Of a stretch of 64,000 bases of DNA, positions 6,624-15,052 are shown in pieces. The notes under the pieces were generated by a model, which was not told the DNA's origin, did no database searches, and was given only the letters and a program-made list of their open reading frames with translations. The DNA is from Apilactobacillus waqarii (GTDB lineage Bacteria; Bacillota; Bacilli; Lactobacillales; Lactobacillaceae), in the NCBI RefSeq assembly GCF_019061205.1, contig NZ_JAHQYH010000007.1, forward strand, positions 1 through 64,000, given 5' to 3'. How positions within the stretch are numbered: the stretch's first letter is position 1; the number at the start of each line of letters is the position of its first letter. The position numbers were made by a program, and so were the translations under genes.

Positions 6624-8408
6624 GTTTTTGAATCTTCTAACGATAACATAGCCGAAGACGCCGACCCAACTAAGTGTGGTAACTAGGAAGATGACATCCA
6701 TTCCTAATCCAGTACGATAAGATACTGTTAACACATTCTTACCTGGCTTAGCCTTAACGGTAACAGCACCAACTTGACTAAGGCGAGCTGGCTTAATTTT
6801 CTTACCGTTTAGAACTAACTTAGTGGCTGAATACTTAACGACAGTTACTCTGAAACGTCTAGTCTTTGAGTGATGGTTATACCATGTGACGGTCAATGAT
6901 CCATCCTTGTTCACCTTCTTGGTGTAACCACCCTTAATCTTGAAGTTGTGCTTAATCAACTGACGGTGGTTGTTCAAGTATGGATGCACACTAGCATAAT
7001 TATCCTCATTAACCGCTTGAGTGGTTGGTAAGTAATCAGGTGTTGTCTTTAAGATATCGTTAACTAGATACGACTTGTTTGGACTTTCCAAGTCCTGTAA
7101 GTAGGTTCGATTATATTTTTTGTTGTAGCTAAACGCATGGTTAACCGGGATTACCGAATCATTGTTTTGTTTCATTGCAATGGTTTGAGATACCCCCAGG
7201 TTAATCGCTTGAAAGTTGGCTTCCATGTTTAACGCAAAAACGAAGAATAGCATTGCATAAGTGAATGCTCGACTTGGGTAATGCAATGGTTTTAACGTCA
7301 AGGCGTGCTTGTCGTTGGTCAAAATCATCCCTAGTAATAAGAAGAATAGGATGAATGGAACCACCGCAAAACGTTTAGGGAATTGAACCAACGTGGTTAG
7401 CTTTGGAAATTCAACCTGTAAACGAGTCCATGGCACGATGTTAGTAGATAGTACCAAGAAACCAAACGCAACAGAACCTAGTGTTTTCACCACGTAGTTT
7501 AGCTTCTTCCATCTAGTAATCACGTAGTAAATCACATACAAGAAGATCAAGAGTTCCATTGGCTTCACAACGCTTTGAATTGATTCGCCGTGAAGTGAAA
7601 CCGTGAATAGTTGCATGCTGGTTTCTGGGAACGTTGGAATCAAGAAGTTATGTCTAAAGATTGAAATCATGACTCCCCAAACGTTAAAGGTCAACGCCAG
7701 TGTCAATACAATTGCGATTAACCCATCCTTAATCATCTTCCACTTTTCCTTGGTTAGTATCAAAGAAACGATGATGATAGGAAGTGATGCTCCAAAGGCA
7801 ATTAAACTGGAAACCACGTGGGTTTGAATTAAGACTGCCATTCCAATGGATACCCCTAGCACCGGAATTCTTAGCTTTTGTAGCATCAAAGTAATTCCAA
7901 TGAAGAACACTGGCATGACTGCCGCACCGACTCCAGTGAACTGTTGATTGATCACCCATACAAATACGGATGATCCAATCATGTAAAGTGAACCCATTAA
8001 GATGGAGTAATCACGGCTAACGCCGTTAACCTTACATAACCAATACATTGAAAATGCAGCAACTAGCATTACTAGCAATGAGATCACAATTTCAAAGACA
8101 ATCCAGTTGTAACTTAGTAATAGGATAAATCCAGCAATGTAAGCAACTACCGGTCCATACAAAGCATTAACAATTCTTCCCGTTTGTAAGAAACCGTAGT
8201 TCATTTGGAAGTAATTATAACTTCCATTTCTGATTTGCTCAGCAGTGTCATAAAAGCGATTAAAGTGAAAAATCGTATCGTAGCTCAAAATCAATGTGTT
8301 ATTTAAAATCAAGCTGCTAAGCGCAATCAGCCCCAATAATCCAAATACGAGCAGCGGGAAAAAGCGGCTTTCATGTACTTTTTTAGCCGCATTTCTCAGT
8401 TGTTCCAA
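6606..8408 (-). CDS. YfhO-like multi-spanning membrane protein (putative GT-C glycosyltransferase), copy 2
   Basis: A 600-residue membrane protein with about 11-13 hydrophobic segments, an extracellular domain of roughly 150 residues near the C-terminus, a last membrane helix, and the basic tail RRFKNKK. The first loop after helix 1 carries SYDTIFHFNRFYD (residues 42-54); an acidic residue at this place is the catalytic signature of GT-C lipid-linked sugar transferases, and the beta-rich C-terminal part resembles YfhO. YfhO of Bacillus is reported to glycosylate lipoteichoic acid. The start is TTG at 8408, six bases after GGAGGG. It is a paralog of the gene at 8474 (shared FHFNRFYDxA, NYGFLxTGR, QQFTGVGA, VQTHxxS) and follows it by 65 bp. 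The sugar and acceptor are unknown. Confidence 0.65.
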   Translation of the reverse strand: MEQLRNAAKKVHESRFFPLLVFGLLGLIALSSLILNNTLILSYDTIFHFNRFYDTAEQIRNGSYNYFQMNYGFLQTGRIVNALYGPVVAYIAGFILLLSYNWIVFEIVISLLVMLVAAFSMYWLCKVNGVSRDYSILMGSLYMIGSSVFVWVINQQFTGVGAAVMPVFFIGITLMLQKLRIPVLGVSIGMAVLIQTHVVSSLIAFGASLPIIIVSLILTKEKWKMIKDGLIAIVLTLALTFNVWGVMISIFRHNFLIPTFPETSMQLFTVSLHGESIQSVVKPMELLIFLYVIYYVITRWKKLNYVVKTLGSVAFGFLVLSTNIVPWTRLQVEFPKLTTLVQFPKRFAVVPFILFFLLLGMILTNDKHALTLKPLHYPSRAFTYAMLFFVFALNMEANFQAINLGVSQTIAMKQNNDSVIPVNHAFSYNKKYNRTYLQDLESPNKSYLVNDILKTTPDYLPTTQAVNEDNYASVHPYLNNHRQLIKHNFKIKGGYTKKVNKDGSLTVTWYNHHSKTRRFRVTVVKYSATKLVLNGKKIKPARLSQVGAVTVKAKPGKNVLTVSYRTGLGMDVIFLVTTLSWVGVFGYVIVRRFKNKKSNQ

Positions 8409-8473
8409 AACTATCCCTCCAGTAATCGGAAATGATTCATTTCCATATAAAACACCAAAAGGCCGCATTCGGC

Positions 8474-10243
8474 CTACTTGTTGCGTCTAATTTTTGTTAT
8501 TGCAAAAATACCAAACAAAATCCAACTAATCCATGTTAGTACCATCATCAAACGAGTAGTGAATGATGTTACGTATTTAATGTTTACTCTGTTGTTACCC
8601 TTCTTAGCAGAAACGATAACAGCACCTAGTTTAGTTGTCTTCACATTCTTAACGGTTCCATTAACCGTTACTTCTGTTTGAGCATACTTAACCAATGGAA
8701 CTTGAATTTCTTGTGCCTTCTTTAGCTTGAACTTGATACTCAATGATCCATCTTTTCTTACAACGTGTTTGAAATGAATCTTCTTATCGTGATTCTTTTC
8801 GATGTATTCCTTGTAATACAATTCGTATGGATTCAATTTTTCGTATTCATCGTGTCCCTTGATTTGTTTGTAAGCAGGAACATAGTCAGGAGTCGCCTTG
8901 ATAATATCTTCTAGCAAGTTAGATAGTTTGTGGCTTTGGGTGTCCTTTTGAATTGTTCTATGGTGTTTTCTCATGTAGTAGTAAATTGAGTTATCGTTCT
9001 TGTTGTTCTTATGACGCTTAGTGTTTAAGGCCACATAGTTTACACTACGTTGGTGAATGGCATAAAAGTCCAATCCGGCACTACCAACGATTAATAATAA
9101 GATAGTTACTACCACGGCATAGTTACTCTTATGAGTATTGTTTCTAATTTCATAAGTTAAAATTCGACCGAAAGTTACCAATAAACATACAAACGAAATT
9201 ACCAAGAAACGTTTTGGAAATTGGAGTGTGTATGATAACTGAGGAATAAGATATTGAAGAACTCCCCATGGGAAGTGGCTCCATGAAATAACTAAGAAGA
9301 AAAATCCAGTAAATGCTGTTGTCTTAGTTAAGATATCAACTTGTTTGAATCTTCTAATAACAAAGTATAATACAAAAATAAATAAAATAAACTCAGTCGG
9401 CTTCATAATGTTGACTAATGATTGAACATTAAAGTTGTATCCGTAGGTACGAACATGTGGAACCGGGTATACCGGAAGCAAGTGGTTGGTAGCAGAAATG
9501 TAGATTAGGTTGTACCAAACGTTAATGGTTAATAACATTGTAAGCAAAGCAGCGTAAACAGTATGTAATAGCATGCGAACGCGTTGTTTCTTATCAAGTG
9601 CTTTAATCATTCCAACTACGAAGAATGGAATAATCCCGATGGCTGTAATCATAGCACTCATCAAGTGAGTTTGTACCAATAGACTCATTACGAAGGCAAA
9701 TCCTACAAATGAAACGTCATTTTTTCTGACCATTTGAGTTGCGTAAATCATAACGAATGGTACAATCATTGCCCCTACCCCAGTAAATTGTTGGGCAGTC
9801 ACCCATTGCATTACCAATGATGAGTACATGTAAATGAATCCCATGAAGATTGCTGGGTATTTGTCGACGTTGTTAACTCGGCATAGCTTGTACATTCCAA
9901 GCGCTGAAACAATTAGCACGATTAAATCGGTTAAGATTTCGAACTTAAACCAGGTTCCAGCTAATAGTAGTAGAAAACCTCCCACATATGCTGCCACTGG
10001 TCCATACAATGTACTTAGCATTCTACCAGTACCTAAGAAACCGTAATTAGTTTGGAAGTAACTAATCTTGTGGGTCTTTAGTTGCATCGCAGCATCGTAG
10101 AAACGGTTAAAGTGAAATAGTGAATCTGATCCCAAAAATGTTTGTTTCTTAATTAGTGGAATCGCAACGACTAATAAGGCTAAAACTAAAAAGATAATAA
10201 ATGGTGTCAACCATTTTAAAAACTGCTTTAATTTTTCCATCAT
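8474..10243 (-). CDS. YfhO-like multi-spanning membrane protein (putative GT-C glycosyltransferase), copy 1
   Basis: A 589-residue paralog of the product encoded at 6606, with the same helix pattern and first-loop motif GSDSLFHFNRFYD (residues 38-50). It shares NYGFLGTGRMLSTLYGPVAA, QQFTGVGAMIVP and a C-terminal beta domain ending in one membrane helix and a basic tail. As in the other copy, the acidic first-loop residue is what a lipid-phosphate-sugar dependent transferase would need. ATG codons at 10243 and 10240 follow a GAGGAG site overlapping the nuclease stop region; either could be used. It lies 12 bp downstream of the secreted endonuclease gene, so all three are probably one operon. 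A role in teichoic-acid or surface-glycan decoration is inference. Confidence 0.65.
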   Translation of the reverse strand: MMEKLKQFLKWLTPFIIFLVLALLVVAIPLIKKQTFLGSDSLFHFNRFYDAAMQLKTHKISYFQTNYGFLGTGRMLSTLYGPVAAYVGGFLLLLAGTWFKFEILTDLIVLIVSALGMYKLCRVNNVDKYPAIFMGFIYMYSSLVMQWVTAQQFTGVGAMIVPFVMIYATQMVRKNDVSFVGFAFVMSLLVQTHLMSAMITAIGIIPFFVVGMIKALDKKQRVRMLLHTVYAALLTMLLTINVWYNLIYISATNHLLPVYPVPHVRTYGYNFNVQSLVNIMKPTEFILFIFVLYFVIRRFKQVDILTKTTAFTGFFFLVISWSHFPWGVLQYLIPQLSYTLQFPKRFLVISFVCLLVTFGRILTYEIRNNTHKSNYAVVVTILLLIVGSAGLDFYAIHQRSVNYVALNTKRHKNNKNDNSIYYYMRKHHRTIQKDTQSHKLSNLLEDIIKATPDYVPAYKQIKGHDEYEKLNPYELYYKEYIEKNHDKKIHFKHVVRKDGSLSIKFKLKKAQEIQVPLVKYAQTEVTVNGTVKNVKTTKLGAVIVSAKKGNNRVNIKYVTSFTTRLMMVLTWISWILFGIFAITKIRRNK

Positions 10244-10255
10244 TAATTCTCCTCA

Positions 10256-11125
10256 TTATTCAGCTACGCTAGTTCCATTGGCGTAGTTAAGTTTGAATCC
10301 TTCTTGAATATTTTTAATGTAAATATTAAACGAAATTGCGTTACTACCAACTGATTTGGCACGCATAATCACACCAGACGCTAAAAGATTGTTCTTCTTA
10401 AAAACCGGTTTGATTTGATATCTAACGTAGTGGTGGTGATTACTACGTAAGTAGTATGCAACCTTGTTTTCAAACGTACTCATTGCAGGATCATTTAATG
10501 AACGCGTTCCTGTCATCAGATTACGCAAGTTATTGTTTTGACCCGTAAACTGATAGCCGATTAGATGACTCCGGTTGTATAACCATGTACCGCCATCCTT
10601 CTTGTTATGCCAACCCGTTGGATCAACATATAAAGGTTCTCTTTTAACCTTTGGCATCAATGAATAGTTTAACATTGCATTCGCAGTGGTTGAACGATTG
10701 AGCTTATCCAAGCTACCGTATCTTGCCCATGCCCCATGTTTTAGTGACATTTCGGACTTGGTAAATGCTGGATTATTACCATTAATAATCACAATTTGAT
10801 TCTTGGCAATCCTAGTCTTACCACTGTGACTAACTGCTTGTTTATGTATCTTTCTGGCCTTCTTGGCAGTTACTTTGGTAACGACGGTGCGGTGAGTACC
10901 ACTTTCGTCTTTTGCCAAAGTTAGGCCACGTGATTGAGCCTGACTTAAGGTGACACGATAAACTTGGCGTGCCCTTTTTAGTCCCCAATCATTTCGATTG
11001 TAGTAGTATCTTTTACCAGTTCTTGTAACATATACGTAGGTTTGTGCATTGACCGTCTGTCCAGAAACTGAAAAACACATTAAAAGTACCGTTATCAATG
11101 ACAAGAAAACTAAGAACTTTTTCAA
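10256..11125 (-). CDS. Secreted DNA/RNA non-specific endonuclease, EndA/NucA family
   Basis: A 289-residue nuclease with a signal peptide (residues 1 to about 28, ending VNAQT). The beta-beta-alpha-Me catalytic motif, usually DRGH, reads NRSHLIGYQ at 184-192, giving His187 as general base; QNNNLRNLMTGTRSLN (196-211) supplies the metal-binding Asn. These match the streptococcal EndA branch, which degrades DNA at the cell surface during uptake or to cut extracellular DNA. A YYYNRNDWGLKRARQVYRVT region (40-59) resembles a small N-terminal module usually rich in Cys, but here no Cys is present. The start is TTG at 11125 behind GGAGTGA. It is first in an operon with two membrane glycosyltransferase-like genes. 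Surface-exposed or released action is expected. Confidence 0.82.
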   Translation of the reverse strand: MKKFLVFLSLITVLLMCFSVSGQTVNAQTYVYVTRTGKRYYYNRNDWGLKRARQVYRVTLSQAQSRGLTLAKDESGTHRTVVTKVTAKKARKIHKQAVSHSGKTRIAKNQIVIINGNNPAFTKSEMSLKHGAWARYGSLDKLNRSTTANAMLNYSLMPKVKREPLYVDPTGWHNKKDGGTWLYNRSHLIGYQFTGQNNNLRNLMTGTRSLNDPAMSTFENKVAYYLRSNHHHYVRYQIKPVFKKNNLLASGVIMRAKSVGSNAISFNIYIKNIQEGFKLNYANGTSVAE

Positions 11126-11204
11126 CTTTTATCACTCCGTTTTAATCTTATACATTAATAATAATACATATTAGTATAATATTCACTGAAAATTAAAGAA
11201 AAGT

Positions 11205-11236
11205 AAAAAAGCCTCCCCTTTTGGGAAGCTTTTTTA
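11205..11236 (-). terminator. Terminator after the GW-like secreted protein gene
   Basis: The arms AAAAAAGCCTCCC and GGGAAGCTTTTTT pair with one mismatch and end in a T run on the minus strand, five bases past the stop codon of the gene at 11241. Confidence 0.75.
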
Positions 11237-11240
11237 TTTA

Positions 11241-12605
11241 TTATTTGTAGTAAAGAGTAACTGTTGGGTTGCTTGCATCAATTGCAGTTGTGTCCACACC
11301 TACGAATTGAAGTGAACCGGCACCACTAGTTGATAGTTTTGATTGATCAATACTTAATAAGTTGCGGTTAGTCAAGATTGACTTAACGGCGTCGGCATTG
11401 ATGCTTTGTCCATTTAGTACTAGTTTTTGGTTTAATAAGTCTTGACCAGCTTCGTTTAGCGTAGTTACTAAATCAGATGACGGAGTCAAAAGTGCACCAG
11501 TGTCTTTTTGTTTGATAGCAATTGTTAAACGAGTTGCTGGAACAGCGTTTAAGTTGATAATGGCAGTTCCACCGTTAACGATTGGACCGTCAGTATTGAT
11601 TGCATTAGCATCAGTAGTGATTTGGTAGTTACTTGGGATAAACTTAGCGATTGAATCAGGAGTTACAACAGAAGTTCCGTTTACTGATAAATCTGATAAG
11701 TTCACAATCTTAGTACTTACGAAGTTACCATTGTATTTGAATACTAGGTTGTAGGTACTTGGAGTTGGTGTGGTTGTAGTTGGGTTAGATTGAGTTTGTT
11801 TGTTGTCAGTTGGTGTCTTAGCAGGAGTCTTCTTAGTAGAATTCTTCTTGGTATCCTTCTTAGCATTACGAGCAGTAGTGCTACCGCTGTAGATCCAACC
11901 GTTAACACTCTTCTTCTTGGCATCTTGAACGTAGTAGTATAACCAACCACGAGTGTTGTAGACAGCTGATTCAACAACGAAATCATCGTTGATGTATGAA
12001 GCCTTCTTGTGGCTAACAACACGAGCGTTGTAACGACTGAACTTAGGATAAGTCCATAGCTTATCTAGGATTTTAACGTTGACGTTGCTTGGATTAGCAC
12101 CATATCTTAATGTTCTAGTAGCGGAAATTCCAGTGTTTTTAGTGATGTTATCTAGGTTGTATTGGAAATCATTCTTACCAACGTAGATCCAGCCACGGTA
12201 CTTGCCACCTAAAGTGACAACGTGAGCGTAGTATAAACCGGTGTTAGTCTTAGCCATTCCATATACATGAAAGACGTTTTCAGGTAGTTTTGATTTAGCT
12301 AAACGACGCATTGTTGTCTTGTTGGCAACAACCTTAGCATTACCCAGCTTACCTGGCTTATTCATGATGCTAACTACCCCATTTGATTTAGCATATGCAG
12401 CGTTTTCTGCGAAGTGAACTTTATAGTATGTGACAGTAACTTTAGTTTGTTTTTTAGTGTGCTTCCCTGTTTTTACCTTTTTCGCAACACGCTTAGTAGT
12501 GACGTGTTTCTTGGCATTAGCGGTAGTTGTGTTAACTGCGGCTAATGAACCTAATGCAAAAAGAGTTAGTCCAGCATAGACTGTCTTCTTTAAAAATGAT
12601 TGCAT
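11241..12605 (-). CDS. Secreted GW-like cell-wall-binding protein
   Basis: A 454-residue exported protein of no defined enzymatic function. It has a signal peptide (1-31, ending TANA), a Lys/Thr-rich stretch (32-58), then two GW/SH3-like modules. These carry GKYRGWIYVGKNDF (134-147) and, in the second, TRGWLYYY (218-225) and NGWIYSG (235-241). Such modules bind teichoic acids non-covalently. A Lys/Thr/Pro linker (244-285) leads to a C-terminal domain (286-454) with paired segments starting with YNLVFKYNG and TRLTIAIKQKDTG, reminiscent of MucBP-type folds. The start is ATG at 12605 with GGAGGA at 12612-12617; the frame's 14 upstream codons have no ribosome binding site. It is likely a cell-surface adhesin or wall-associated protein. 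Confidence 0.75.
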   Translation of the reverse strand: MQSFLKKTVYAGLTLFALGSLAAVNTTTANAKKHVTTKRVAKKVKTGKHTKKQTKVTVTYYKVHFAENAAYAKSNGVVSIMNKPGKLGNAKVVANKTTMRRLAKSKLPENVFHVYGMAKTNTGLYYAHVVTLGGKYRGWIYVGKNDFQYNLDNITKNTGISATRTLRYGANPSNVNVKILDKLWTYPKFSRYNARVVSHKKASYINDDFVVESAVYNTRGWLYYYVQDAKKKSVNGWIYSGSTTARNAKKDTKKNSTKKTPAKTPTDNKQTQSNPTTTTPTPSTYNLVFKYNGNFVSTKIVNLSDLSVNGTSVVTPDSIAKFIPSNYQITTDANAINTDGPIVNGGTAIINLNAVPATRLTIAIKQKDTGALLTPSSDLVTTLNEAGQDLLNQKLVLNGQSINADAVKSILTNRNLLSIDQSKLSTSGAGSLQFVGVDTTAIDASNPTVTLYYK

Positions 12606-12779
12606 TTTGATTCCTCCAATAATTTTATAATCTAGATTATAACACATTTTAACTTTTTAACTATTTCATTAACAAATTGTCGCGTTTTATTAAATAACTT
12701 TAAAATTAACATTATATTTTAGACATTTTATTCAAAAAATATTAAAGTAAAGTAAAAGGATTTATAGGGGGAATCGCCA

Positions 12780-13037
12780 ATGAAAGAAACGTTTAGTTCG
12801 AATAATCCGAGTACGCACCTTTTGGCTCAACTTAGATTAAGAAACTATTTTGCTAGTTATTTAAAGCAAATTATTGCTAAAAGATTTGGCGACAACGAAA
12901 AATACCCACAGTTTGAACAACTTTTAAACGAACAAAATAACTTTGAGGTTGTTAACTATCTATTGATCTTAACAGACAAGTATCGCAATAACGCTGATTT
13001 ATTGAACATACTAATTGATATCATGCAAAGAGACTGA
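12780..13037 (+). CDS. Small helical protein, first of two divergent tandem paralogs
   Basis: An 85-residue soluble protein, probably all-alpha, not assigned to a family. The ATG at 12780 has a GGGGGA site seven bases upstream. The core aligns with the following gene product: LRLRNYFASYLKQIIAKRFG here against LHLRRKLRQKIQNKLIKYVG there, followed in both by a GD-x3-YP motif and a YLLILT/YMLAIIT helix. The size, helical pattern and pairing recall enterocin-A-type bacteriocin immunity proteins, but no bacteriocin gene is visible nearby and the resemblance is weak. Confidence 0.55.
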   Translation: MKETFSSNNPSTHLLAQLRLRNYFASYLKQIIAKRFGDNEKYPQFEQLLNEQNNFEVVNYLLILTDKYRNNADLLNILIDIMQRD

Positions 13038-13109
13038 TATCGTCTCCTTCGTACTTATGTTACGAACTCTTCTACTATCTTATATAGATATTTGAAGGGA
13101 GGGATTTAT

Positions 13110-13415
13110 TTGCGTCAGTTATATAGAGGACTTAAATTAGATGCCAAGTTTGAGCAAGCCAATCTACATCTCCGTCGCAAGCTACGTCAAAAAATCCAGA
13201 ATAAGCTTATCAAATATGTCGGAGATAAACATTATTACCCCTGCAACAAGGCACTGGATAAAATATACTGTGCCAATGATATGCACTACATGCTAGCAAT
13301 CATTACTAGTTCCCGGCCGAAGCCGCTGGAATATATTATCAAATGTGTAAATAACATGGATGCTCGCAGATATCATCGTTGGTCGCAAGAAGCGTTTGGT
13401 TTTTGGTATCCATAA
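13110..13415 (+). CDS. Small basic helical protein, second of two divergent tandem paralogs
   Basis: A 101-residue basic protein of unknown function. TTG at 13110 is chosen because the strong AGGGAGGG (13096-13103) lies six bases before it; the TTG at 13092 would lie upstream of that site. It shares the LxLR...GDKHYYP...YMLAIIT core with the preceding gene product but has a C-terminal extension rich in aromatics (RYHRWSQEAFGFWYP). The two genes are 72 bp apart, share orientation and end at the terminator at 13414. A bacteriocin-immunity-like role is only a guess. Confidence 0.5.
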   Translation: MRQLYRGLKLDAKFEQANLHLRRKLRQKIQNKLIKYVGDKHYYPCNKALDKIYCANDMHYMLAIITSSRPKPLEYIIKCVNNMDARRYHRWSQEAFGFWYP

Positions 13416-13447
13416 AAAAAGACGCTATCGTTTGGATAGCGTCTTTT
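13414..13447 (+). terminator. Terminator after the small paralog pair
   Basis: A nine-base perfect stem (GACGCTATC/GATAGCGTC) with a GTTTG loop, A run before and T run after, overlapping the stop codon of the upstream gene. Confidence 0.87.
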
Positions 13448-13572
13448 ATTCTATTCGAATTTATTTCGATAGTTCATATAATTTTTTTCAAATGGTTGTT
13501 ACATATTTTTACAAAAACATATATAATCTAAAACAATAAGTTTTTTAATTGTAGACGAGAGGATTGATGTAC

Positions 13573-14466
13573 ATGATTTCTTTTTCATACCAAGCTTTTG
13601 TAACCGTAGTTAGTGAAGAGAGCTTCCACCACGCTGCTCAAAAGCTAGAAGTAACACCTTCTGCAATTTCTCATTCAATCGATAAACTAGAAAAACAACT
13701 TGGTTTCTCACTACTTATCCGTGATAGATCAGGAGTTAAGTTAACCGAAGATGGAAAAGATGTTCTTCCAATCATTCAAGATATCTTAAATAATGAAGAA
13801 CGTCTTCAACAAGAAGCCAATAAAATCAAAGGACTAACCTCTGGTACAGTTAGATTAGGTGCTTTTAGTAGTGTCTGCATCAACTGGTTGCCAACCATTA
13901 TACATAATTTTCATAGTCAATTTCCAAACGTCAAAGTAGAACTGATTCAAAGTGATTTCAACGACATCACCTTACAAGCGCGCCAAGGTAAAATCGATCT
14001 TGGTTTCACCTGTCAACCAATCAATGAAAGATTAGTAAAGGCCTTATTAGTAAAGGACAAGATTTACTGCATCACGCCTAAGGACTTCGTCCCAGCCAAT
14101 GGTAAATCAATTACAAAGAAGGACGTTGAAAACCAACACTTCATCCTACAAAAATCAGATTACGATGGCGATACCAAGGCGGTGTTAGATCAATACAACG
14201 TTGCCCCTAACTCAATTCAATTCAGTATCGATGACCAATCAATCATTGCGATGGTTGAATCAGGTCTTGGTATGGGAATCCTACCTAAGCTAGCATTCCA
14301 AAGAATTAACGGTGACGTTTCACTATATCCATTTGACGATGATTTCTACCGTTCAATCTTTATGGTAATGAACTCAGTTCAAATGAAGACCCCTGCCGCT
14401 CAAAAGATGGTGTCATGCATTCGTGAATTTATCGAATCAAACTATCCAGATGGATACCTAAAATAA
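13573..14466 (+). CDS. LysR-family transcriptional regulator
   Basis: A 297-residue LTTR: an N-terminal winged helix-turn-helix (residues about 3-62, with FHHAAQKLEVTPSAISHSI and IDKLEKQLGFSLLIRD) and a periplasmic-binding-like effector domain (about 88-290, starting TSGTVRLGAFSSVC). The ATG at 13573 is preferred because GAGAGGA ends nine bases before it; ATG 13567 and TTG 13564 are too close to that site. A TATAAT at 13522-13527 may be its -10 box. No divergent target gene adjoins it, so its regulon is not evident; the neighbours on both sides are separated by terminators. It most resembles LTTRs of the CysL/CbbR-type general fold, but the effector cannot be inferred. Confidence 0.9.
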   Translation: MISFSYQAFVTVVSEESFHHAAQKLEVTPSAISHSIDKLEKQLGFSLLIRDRSGVKLTEDGKDVLPIIQDILNNEERLQQEANKIKGLTSGTVRLGAFSSVCINWLPTIIHNFHSQFPNVKVELIQSDFNDITLQARQGKIDLGFTCQPINERLVKALLVKDKIYCITPKDFVPANGKSITKKDVENQHFILQKSDYDGDTKAVLDQYNVAPNSIQFSIDDQSIIAMVESGLGMGILPKLAFQRINGDVSLYPFDDDFYRSIFMVMNSVQMKTPAAQKMVSCIREFIESNYPDGYLK

Positions 14467-14500
14467 AAAGTCGTGTTGCATAATGCAACACGACTTTTTT
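14465..14500. terminator. Bidirectional terminator between lysR-type gene and DUF2922 gene
   Basis: An 11-bp perfect GC-containing stem (14470-14480 with 14484-14494), loop TAA, with A and T runs on both sides, serving two convergent genes. Confidence 0.88.
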
Positions 14501-14501
14501 A

Positions 14502-14747
14502 TTACTTAGCGGGAGTGTTAGTCTTAATTCTCTTATCGAATAAAACTTGGTTAGTGGTATCAACAATCTTGGCTGCCACTGGTTCTTGGTATAAGCTACC
14601 ATCTTTATCACGGAAAAGGTTCAATTCTGCTAGACGTTGCATAGCAGGCATTACCTTATCAGCACTTAGGTCACCTTCTACATAGTTAAAGCCTAGATTT
14701 TTGTTCTTACCGTTTTCGCTCTTAAATGTTAATTCTAGTTTTTTCAT
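14502..14747 (-). CDS. DUF2922 family protein
   Basis: An 81-residue protein matching the DUF2922 pattern: it starts KKLELTFKSENGKNKNLGF and continues with DLSADKVMPAMQRLAELNLF. The function is unknown. The ATG at 14747 lies seven bases after GGAGGA; a five-codon upstream extension has no site. It follows a DUF1659-like gene by 21 bp on the same strand, the usual pairing for this family in Firmicutes, and ends at the convergent terminator. Confidence 0.75.
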   Translation of the reverse strand: MKKLELTFKSENGKNKNLGFNYVEGDLSADKVMPAMQRLAELNLFRDKDGSLYQEPVAAKIVDTTNQVLFDKRIKTNTPAK

Positions 14748-14768
14748 TAATTTGTCCTCCAATTAAAA

Positions 14769-14969
14769 TTAGCCAACGTACTTGTTTTCTTGTACTACTC
14801 TTGCTTCATCAACTTTACCACCGGTTAATTCGGCAACGATTGCGATTAGTTGAGCCATTTGTTCAGGTGATACTTCTTGAATTGCATTGGCAATGTTGCG
14901 TTTTCTCAAAACATTGTCGCTTCCTAAAGTATTAACTGTAATCTTTGACTTGTCCCATTGCTTTTCCAT
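14769..14969 (-). CDS. DUF1659-like small protein
   Basis: A 66-residue protein, KSKITVNTLGSDNVLRKRNI near the start and SPEQMAQLIAIVAELTGG later, consistent with DUF1659. The function is unknown. The ATG at 14969 follows an AGAGGT site. It sits between a ComX-like sigma-factor gene (83 bp upstream, same strand) and the DUF2922 gene. The shared orientation suggests that sigma factor, DUF1659 and DUF2922 genes may be cotranscribed or that the pair is a target of the sigma factor. Confidence 0.65.
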   Translation of the reverse strand: MEKQWDKSKITVNTLGSDNVLRKRNIANAIQEVSPEQMAQLIAIVAELTGGKVDEARVVQENKYVG

Positions 14970-15052
14970 TATTATTTACCTCTTTTTCCAATTTTCATAA
15001 GTGATTAGCGCCAACCCTTACACTATTAATAACGTGTTGAAACGTAAAAGTG

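Noticed and set aside
14970-15052. Com-box or regulatory RNA in front of the DUF1659 gene
   Set aside because: Only weak ACACT/AGTGT arms with a long loop and no convincing com-box could be seen.
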